Below are positions 23,579-28,291 of a DNA stretch of 28,291 bases, piece after piece. The stretch is from a virus: IMG/VR virus record IMGVR_UViG_3300015360_000156, positions 1 through 28,291 of that record. One strand, given 5' to 3'. The position numbers and the translations under genes are program-made. Position 1 is the stretch's first letter. Every line of letters begins with the position of its first letter. The notes under the pieces were generated by a model. It saw nothing but the letters and a program-made list of their open reading frames with translations. It was not told the DNA's origin and made no database searches.

Positions 23579-24490
23579 ATGTCTACGCTCCTCCCGGCCT
23601 TCGGCCAACAATCCCCGACGGCCATCAACCTTGGTCGAGGCAGAGCCTATGCCGGGGCCCTAACGGCCACAGGCGCGCTCGCCCCCTCTGGTTGGCGGTT
23701 CCTCGCCAACATGACGGCTCTCAACCTGACGCCCACGGTGGAGACCCTGGCGCGCCCCAACTACACCGCGGCCTTGAAGGTGATCGACGCCCGCATCCCT
23801 TTGTCGAACGAGTGGGCGCTGGGGTTCACCCTAGACGAGCTGAACATGGAGAACCTGGCCGAGTTTGCGCTCGGTACCTCTACCTCGTACGTGCTCCCGC
23901 TGAACCTCCCCGTGTCTGCCGTGACCATCAGCACCTCGCTGGTCAAGGGCTACGTCTACCAGACCTTCACCTCTGCCGGCGTCCACCTGCGCAGCTTCAC
24001 CGGCGTGCAGGTGGCTGGCGCTCCCCTCACAGGGCAGTACCAGCTCCTCGTGGAGATGGGGGACGGCGTGGCCCCGGCTCTTTTCGGCACGGCGGTGCCC
24101 CTGGTCCTCGGCACGTCCTACACATTCGACGCCGCGCGCGGTTTCATCACCATCCTTGCGAATGGTGCAGCCGTCACCGGTCGGCCGCTGCGTTGGAGTT
24201 ACACGCTGAACGCCACCCCGGGCATCTTGGCCGGAAACGCCTACCGCGTGCTCGGGCAGACCCGCTCGAGCTGGGAGATGGCGCTGTTCTTTGTCGCCGA
24301 GAACCCGGCCAACAACGACCGGCTGTGGAACTTGCAAGTCCACAAGACCCGGATGGTGCCGGACGGGGACTTGGCGCTCATCGGGGACGACCTGACCACG
24401 ATGGCCTTCACGGGCACCGTCGAGCGCAACACGATCCTGGGCTCGATCGCTTCGCCCTTCTTCCACTTCGAAGGCTGGGATCAAGTCTGA
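23579..24490 (+). CDS. Major tail protein (tail tube)
   Basis: A 303-residue protein, three bases after the preceding stop. INLGRGRAYAGAL at the N-terminus and a beta-rich core with FLANMTALNLTPTVETL..., long loops and repeated strands fit siphovirus tail-tube proteins, which stack as hexameric rings. It is followed by a strong terminator and then by the two tail assembly chaperone frames and the tape measure, the canonical order (tube, G, G-T, tape measure). The gene order makes this assignment firmer than the sequence alone would. No C-terminal Ig-like domain could be recognised with confidence. Confidence 0.75.
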   Translation: MSTLLPAFGQQSPTAINLGRGRAYAGALTATGALAPSGWRFLANMTALNLTPTVETLARPNYTAALKVIDARIPLSNEWALGFTLDELNMENLAEFALGTSTSYVLPLNLPVSAVTISTSLVKGYVYQTFTSAGVHLRSFTGVQVAGAPLTGQYQLLVEMGDGVAPALFGTAVPLVLGTSYTFDAARGFITILANGAAVTGRPLRWSYTLNATPGILAGNAYRVLGQTRSSWEMALFFVAENPANNDRLWNLQVHKTRMVPDGDLALIGDDLTTMAFTGTVERNTILGSIASPFFHFEGWDQV

Positions 24491-24515
24491 TCCGTGCCCC
24501 TGATGCTTTGAATGC

Positions 24516-24556
24516 AGGGCCTCCGGCGCTACCATTGCGTCGGAGGCCCTTTTCCT
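24516..24556 (+). terminator. Rho-independent terminator after the tail tube gene
   Basis: A perfect 10-bp stem (24516-24525 with 24541-24550) extends by a wobble pair and three more pairs (CGC/GCG) to leave a 7-base loop. A TTTT tract starts at 24550. It separates the highly expressed tube gene from the chaperone genes. Confidence 0.92.
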
Positions 24557-24560
24557 AGAC

Positions 24561-24586
24561 CCGCCCACACCCACACCCACACACCC
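24561..24586 (+). repeat. CA/C-rich leader before the tail chaperone gene
   Basis: Repeats of CCCACA run straight up to the ATG at 24587 with no Shine-Dalgarno. Similar C-rich leaders precede 645, 8508, 17069 and 23063, so they may be a translation feature of this phage. Confidence 0.6.
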
Positions 24587-25210
24587 ATGAACAAGCTGCC
24601 CGAGTTCAAGACCACATTTATCGAGCGAGAGGTCGCAGGCGCGAACCTGCGGTTCTACCCCGCCCGTTTCAAGACCATCCAGCGGCTGCGTGCCGAGGGG
24701 GGTGCGCTGCTCTCCGCGGTCATGCAAATCACGGCTCCGGACGCGGACCCCGGGGGGTCCGAAACCATCGAGAACACCGACACGCACAACGGCGTGCACC
24801 AGGTAGTCAGCAAGATCTCCCCGATCCCGCTGGCGGTGCTTGAGCACCAGGAGCAGAAGCGCATCGATGCGGCCAAAGCCGTGTTCGATGCGTTCACGGA
24901 CGAAAGCGCCCGTGCGCTGATCTTCTCCCTCTTGCTGGATTCCCTGCGGCTGGCCGAGGATGAGCACAACATTGAGCGCCTCGCTGAGACGGAGGTGCCC
25001 ACGATTTTCGCCATGCTCGCTGGATGGGCGGAAGCCCAAGTCGGCATCCCTTTCGTCCAACAGGGGCTCGCGCGACTCCACGCAATGCGCGAAAAACAGC
25101 AATCCGCCCCGACGCAATCCTCCAAGACGGGGCCGAGTGGTTCGGGCTCCTCGACTCCATCAACACCCTCATCCGCAACGGGTACTCCCTCACCGACGTT
25201 GGAGGACTGA
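24587..25210 (+). CDS. Tail assembly chaperone (G-like frame)
   Basis: A 207-residue protein in the slot of lambda G, between tail tube and tape measure. It has a folded N-terminal part (KLPEFKTTFIEREVAGANLRFYPARFKTIQRL) and helical middle (AKAVFDAFTDESARALIFSLLLDSLRLAEDE, IFAMLAGWAEAQVG, GLARLHAMREK). From about residue 170 the frame reads as Ser/Thr/Pro/Gly-rich sequence. That is what one sees when a real coding frame is read out of frame, and the T-like frame is open there. The functional G form may be shorter, and a fraction probably shifts into the -1 frame. ATG 24587 is preferred over 24512, which lies in the terminator region. Confidence 0.75.
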   Translation: MNKLPEFKTTFIEREVAGANLRFYPARFKTIQRLRAEGGALLSAVMQITAPDADPGGSETIENTDTHNGVHQVVSKISPIPLAVLEHQEQKRIDAAKAVFDAFTDESARALIFSLLLDSLRLAEDEHNIERLAETEVPTIFAMLAGWAEAQVGIPFVQQGLARLHAMREKQQSAPTQSSKTGPSGSGSSTPSTPSSATGTPSPTLED

Positions 25211-25452
25211 CGCTCGACGACATCTCGCAAGCCGTAGCCAGCATGGAGAGGTTGCGGTGCAGAGAACTACTGGACATGTCACAAGCCTGTGGCTTGCCCT
25301 ACATGGAGGCAAAAGACGCCAGCACCTTCACTCGGACCCTGCGCGCGCAATCCGAGCCGTGGGTGCCCCCGGACGCATCTAAAAGCAAGAAACCCCTCGA
25401 CCTGCCGTCCTCTGAGGACATCCAACGTCGCCTTGGTGTGAACGTCTCCTGA
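25024..25452 (+). CDS. Tail assembly chaperone (T-like frame, -1 relative to G)
   Basis: The -1 frame relative to the G-like gene is open and gives a convincing protein from about 25096: TAIRPDAILQDGAEWFGLLDSINTL... to LGVNVS, 118 residues, ending one base before the tape measure start. The DGAEWFGLLD-like segment and length fit the T part of G-T fusions. An in-frame ATG at 25024 exists, but the residues before 25096 overlap the helical end of G and look like out-of-frame sequence. The likely product is therefore a G-T fusion of about 288 residues. A separate start remains possible. Confidence 0.65.
   Translation: MGGSPSRHPFRPTGARATPRNARKTAIRPDAILQDGAEWFGLLDSINTLIRNGYSLTDVGGLTLDDISQAVASMERLRCRELLDMSQACGLPYMEAKDASTFTRTLRAQSEPWVPPDASKSKKPLDLPSSEDIQRRLGVNVS
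25090..25097 (+). other. Probable -1 ribosomal frameshift site for the G-T fusion
   Basis: C-GAA-AAA-C in the G frame. The Lys AAA can slip by -1 onto AAA within the five-A run (25092-25096), giving MREK then TAIRPDAIL. The preceding GAA does not re-pair well (GAA to CGA), so this is not a classical XXXYYYZ heptamer. Other sites in the overlap up to 25210 look poorer. Confidence 0.4.
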
Positions 25453-25453
25453 C

Positions 25454-28291
25454 ATGGCATTCAATCAGCACGGGCTTGACTACACGATCAAGGTCAAGGA
25501 CGCTTTCAGCGCGGCGACTGCGAAGTTCCGTGCCGATATCGAGGAGGCACGAGCGGCATTCGCTGCCCTGAAAGTGGAGATGGCAGCGGGGGTCTTGGGA
25601 TCCCCGCAAGATGCCTCTGTCCGCGCAAAAACCGCAAACGCGGATCTGGTTGCAGCCAAGGCCGACCTGGCAGAACAAGGGCGCGCGCGCCGGCGCGAGG
25701 TGGACAAGGAGTTCACCCGCGCTCTGAAGGAGGAGGCCAACGACCGCAAGCGGATCCACCGCGAATTCGAGCGGTCGCTTTCCGAAGAGCTGCGCGCCCA
25801 GAAAGCAGCCGGCCGTTCGAAGGCCCAGGTAGTCCAAACCCAGGCCAAGGCGCAGGTAAAAGCTGCCAAGGAGGTGACCGCGGCGGAACGCGAAGCGGGT
25901 CGGGCCGAGGCAGCCCGCATGCGCAGTCTGCCCGGCGGGGGAAGGGATCCGGCGGATGTCGCACTTCGGCGCGCGGACAACGCTGCGTTCGAGCGCGAGG
26001 TGGATCTCGAGGTCGGCGTCCAAGGGTTGGACCTAGCGAAGCGGTCTAATGCGCAAGTTGCGCTTCGAGCTCAAGCGGAAGCCCGGGTCCGCACCCTGCT
26101 TGCCCAGCAGGTTATTGAGCAGCGCAAGGCGCAGCTCCTCAGCGCTCAAGGGCTGGGCAGCGACGGCCTCAAAGACGAGGAAGCCGTTCGACGTTCCATT
26201 GTCCGGCTGCTTGAGCGCACGCGCCGAGAGACGGAGCGCCTGCGGCAGCTCGAAGCCCAAGGGCTGGGCAGCGACGGCCTCAAAGACCAAGAGGCAACTC
26301 GCCGTACCATTGTCCGGCTGCTTGAGCGCACGCGCAGGGAGACGGAGCGCCTGCGGCAGCTCCAAGCCGAAGGGCTAGGCAGCGACGGCCTCAGAGACGA
26401 AGAAGCGGCTCGCCGCTCCATCGCCAAACTGCTTGAGCGCACGCGCAGGGAGACGCAGCGCCTGCGGCAGCTCGAAGCCCAAGGCTTGGGGGCCAACGGC
26501 CTCACGGCACAGGCAGAGGCCGCGCGGCGCGTGGCTTCTGCTTTGCGCCAAGCGCGAGTGGAGCAGGAGCGCATGGCCCTCCTGCGCGGCCAGCAGTTGT
26601 CCCCCACGGGTCGGACTCCTGGCCAAGCCGCGGCGTTGTCCGTTCAGCGTGCCCTCGCTGCCCAGCGGGAAGCTGTGGCGGAGATCAGCCTGCGCCGACA
26701 ACAGGGCCTTGCGGTCAGCCCTGAACTCTTGAATCGGGCCTCGGGCAGTATCCTGCGCATGAACAGGGGGCTCGCGCAGACCAACAACCTGGTGGGGCGC
26801 CTTGGCCCTTCGCTCCAGCGCGTTGCGGCAGCGATCTTGGTCTTCGGCACCCTCCGCCTGGCGGTTCAAGGTTTCCAGGCACTGGTGCGTGAGTCGGTCA
26901 CGTTCAACACGCTTCTCGAGCGCGCAGAGATCTCGTCGGCGGGCCTGATCCTGAGCGCCACGCAGCTCCGAGACGTGTGGGGGCAGGCGCTGACCCCGGC
27001 TGCGTCTTTCGGTCCCGCATTGGCTCTCGCCTCCAAACAATCCAAGGGGCTGCGCCAGGACGCGCTGGACACCGCGGCCTCGTTCAACGAGCTGCTCAGT
27101 GCCTTGCAAGTCTCGATTGCGCCGGGCCTTTCGCAGGGCTTGGGCCTGAACGAAATCCGCCGAGTGACGGTGCTCATCAGCCAAGCTGCGACCGCTTTGG
27201 GGTTGCAGCAGAACCAGCTCGCCGAAGAAATCCGCTCGATCCTCCAGGGCACGATCAACATCCGCAACACGCGGATTGCTGCGGCGCTCAACCTGACGAA
27301 CAGCCAGGTCCGTTCCGCGCAGGAACAGGGCCGGTTGTATGAGTTCCTCACCGAACGCCTGGGGGCTTTCGGGCTCACTGCGGATCGGGTGGCTGGGTCG
27401 GTGTCGGGTTTGGGTCGGCGTATCTCGGACATCTTCCAGCAGGTCGCAGGCGAAGCGGGAGCGGGCGCGTTCGAGGAACTGCGCACGACCATGCAGGCGG
27501 TGTTCGACACCCTGCGCGGGACGGGCTCCAGCCTCACCAACCCCCAGGCAGTTTCCTCGCTATTGCCGATCTTCGAGTCCCTCTCCAGGATCCTGCGCGA
27601 TGTGCGCTCGGGCATCGAGGACATCGACTTCTCCCGGTTCCAAGATTTTGTAGAGGACATCGGCGGGCTGCTTGAGACGACGTTCAAGCTCGGCACAGCC
27701 TTCTTCAAAGGACTGGCCAAAGCGATTGCCGACTTCGGAGCCATTGCGAGTCTCGGGGGAGGCAGCTTTGAGGGGCTTGCCCAGCTCGCGGGGACTTTTA
27801 CAGGCTTGGCATTGACTTTCGGCCCGGTCCTCGCAGGTGTGGGGGCCCTAGCAGGGGTTTTGAGGCGGCTGAGAACCGTGTTCACGACACTGCGGGTGGC
27901 TGGGGCGGGGATGTTCGCTGCTGTGCGTGTTGGCGCCGGGGCCACTCTGGGGCCGATCGGTCTTGTGATATCCGCGGCCTTCGCCCTGTACACGGTCTTC
28001 GACCTTGTGCGATCGGCTATTGGGTCCGTGCCTGAGGCTGTGCAGGCTTCGGTCCTGTCTGCCGACAAGCTCAAGGAGTCCTTTGGCAACCTGGACCTCA
28101 ACCTCGAGGCCCCGCAGTCGCTGGTGCGCAGCGGGCTCGCGGATCTTGAGGAGGTGCTGAGCAACACAGTTCAAGAGCTTCAAAAAGCGGCTGTGGCTTT
28201 GGAGGTTGCGAGGCGGGGCCGGGAGACCGGGACGATCACCGACGAGACCACTACCCAGTCGGTTGATTCCGAGTTTTCCGTTCAGCGCGAC
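25454..28291 (+). CDS. Tape measure protein (runs off the window)
   Basis: At least 946 residues with no stop before the window edge. It starts MAFNQHGLDYTIKVKDAFSA, a usual beginning of tape measure proteins. The long N-terminal half (to about 440) is coiled coil, rich in Ala, Arg, Glu and Gln, with a 37-residue tandem repeat. A PhageMin_Tail-like region follows (about 455-680: RVAAAILVFGTLRLAVQGF, ESVTFNTLLERAEI, then ADRVAGSVSGLGRRISDIF). Two hydrophobic stretches come next, near residues 775-810 and 820-860. Such proteins set tail length and thread into the tail tube, and later enter the host envelope. No peptidase or lysozyme domain is seen in the part present. The upstream sequence gives only a weak ribosome binding site. 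Confidence 0.9.
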   Translation, partial: MAFNQHGLDYTIKVKDAFSAATAKFRADIEEARAAFAALKVEMAAGVLGSPQDASVRAKTANADLVAAKADLAEQGRARRREVDKEFTRALKEEANDRKRIHREFERSLSEELRAQKAAGRSKAQVVQTQAKAQVKAAKEVTAAEREAGRAEAARMRSLPGGGRDPADVALRRADNAAFEREVDLEVGVQGLDLAKRSNAQVALRAQAEARVRTLLAQQVIEQRKAQLLSAQGLGSDGLKDEEAVRRSIVRLLERTRRETERLRQLEAQGLGSDGLKDQEATRRTIVRLLERTRRETERLRQLQAEGLGSDGLRDEEAARRSIAKLLERTRRETQRLRQLEAQGLGANGLTAQAEAARRVASALRQARVEQERMALLRGQQLSPTGRTPGQAAALSVQRALAAQREAVAEISLRRQQGLAVSPELLNRASGSILRMNRGLAQTNNLVGRLGPSLQRVAAAILVFGTLRLAVQGFQALVRESVTFNTLLERAEISSAGLILSATQLRDVWGQALTPAASFGPALALASKQSKGLRQDALDTAASFNELLSALQVSIAPGLSQGLGLNEIRRVTVLISQAATALGLQQNQLAEEIRSILQGTINIRNTRIAAALNLTNSQVRSAQEQGRLYEFLTERLGAFGLTADRVAGSVSGLGRRISDIFQQVAGEAGAGAFEELRTTMQAVFDTLRGTGSSLTNPQAVSSLLPIFESLSRILRDVRSGIEDIDFSRFQDFVEDIGGLLETTFKLGTAFFKGLAKAIADFGAIASLGGGSFEGLAQLAGTFTGLALTFGPVLAGVGALAGVLRRLRTVFTTLRVAGAGMFAAVRVGAGATLGPIGLVISAAFALYTVFDLVRSAIGSVPEAVQASVLSADKLKESFGNLDLNLEAPQSLVRSGLADLEEVLSNTVQELQKAAVALEVARRGRETGTITDETTTQSVDSEFSVQRD
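26039..26704 (+). repeat. 37-residue (111-bp) tandem repeats in the tape measure gene
   Basis: Three strongly similar 111-bp units begin at 26150, 26261 and 26372 (GLGSDGL..., RTRRETERLRQLEAQ). A fourth at 26483 is diverged, a fifth at 26594 keeps only the period, and the 37 residues before 26150 show the same end pattern. The repeats preserve the frame and extend the coiled coil. Confidence 0.85.

Noticed and set aside
26150-26482. CRISPR-like spaced repeats in the tape measure gene
   Set aside because: The repeats are contiguous 111-bp coding units that keep the frame, with no spacers.

Overview
The window is a stretch of a GC-rich tailed double-stranded DNA phage genome. It is probably a siphovirus: a tail-tube gene is followed directly by a G/T-type chaperone pair and a tape measure gene, with no sheath gene between them. 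Genes are tightly packed, with ATGA, TTGA, GTGA and TGATG stop/start overlaps. No RNA genes, integrase, insertion sequence, CRISPR array, lysis gene or terminase were seen, and both window edges cut genes. The host cannot be named from this sequence.

Layout. (1) 1-12320, plus strand: DNA metabolism. A gene tail and a small Cys-rich membrane protein lead into an HU/IHF-like protein, a primase-polymerase/SF3 helicase, a composite Cas4/RecB-type nuclease, a DEAH helicase, a candidate ssDNA-binding protein, a small helix-turn-helix protein, a family A DNA polymerase with proofreading domain, a deoxynucleotide kinase, a RuvC-like resolvase and a small unknown. Together these could open, prime, copy, process and resolve phage DNA. 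(2) 12199-14224, minus strand: the portal gene and an unknown gene after it. They converge on the replication operon and diverge from the other head genes. (3) 14286-16905, plus strand: XkdF-like protease with a scaffold-like tail, decoration protein and an E-type major capsid protein, ending at a strong terminator. (4) 17069-23018, plus strand: head completion and neck genes interleaved with carbohydrate-active proteins: a GH-A-like glycosidase, a fibre-like protein and a sialate-O-acetylesterase-like (SGNH) protein. (5) 23063-28291, plus strand: tail completion candidate, tail tube, terminator, tail assembly chaperones with a probable -1 frameshift, and a tape measure gene that runs off the edge.

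Most notable. A 12-base AT-rich element occurs exactly twice by eye (14225 and 23019), each time in a gap heading a transcription unit that ends in a strong terminator just after an abundant virion protein gene (capsid, tail tube). It is a good candidate late promoter element. A 52-bp in-frame repeat puts the same short peptide in the primase-helicase and the nuclease, suggesting a shared docking motif. The portal is inverted relative to the other head genes. Two polysaccharide-active proteins lie between capsid and tail tube rather than after the tape measure. Several genes lack a Shine-Dalgarno and instead have C/CA-rich leaders. The tape measure carries a 37-residue tandem repeat.
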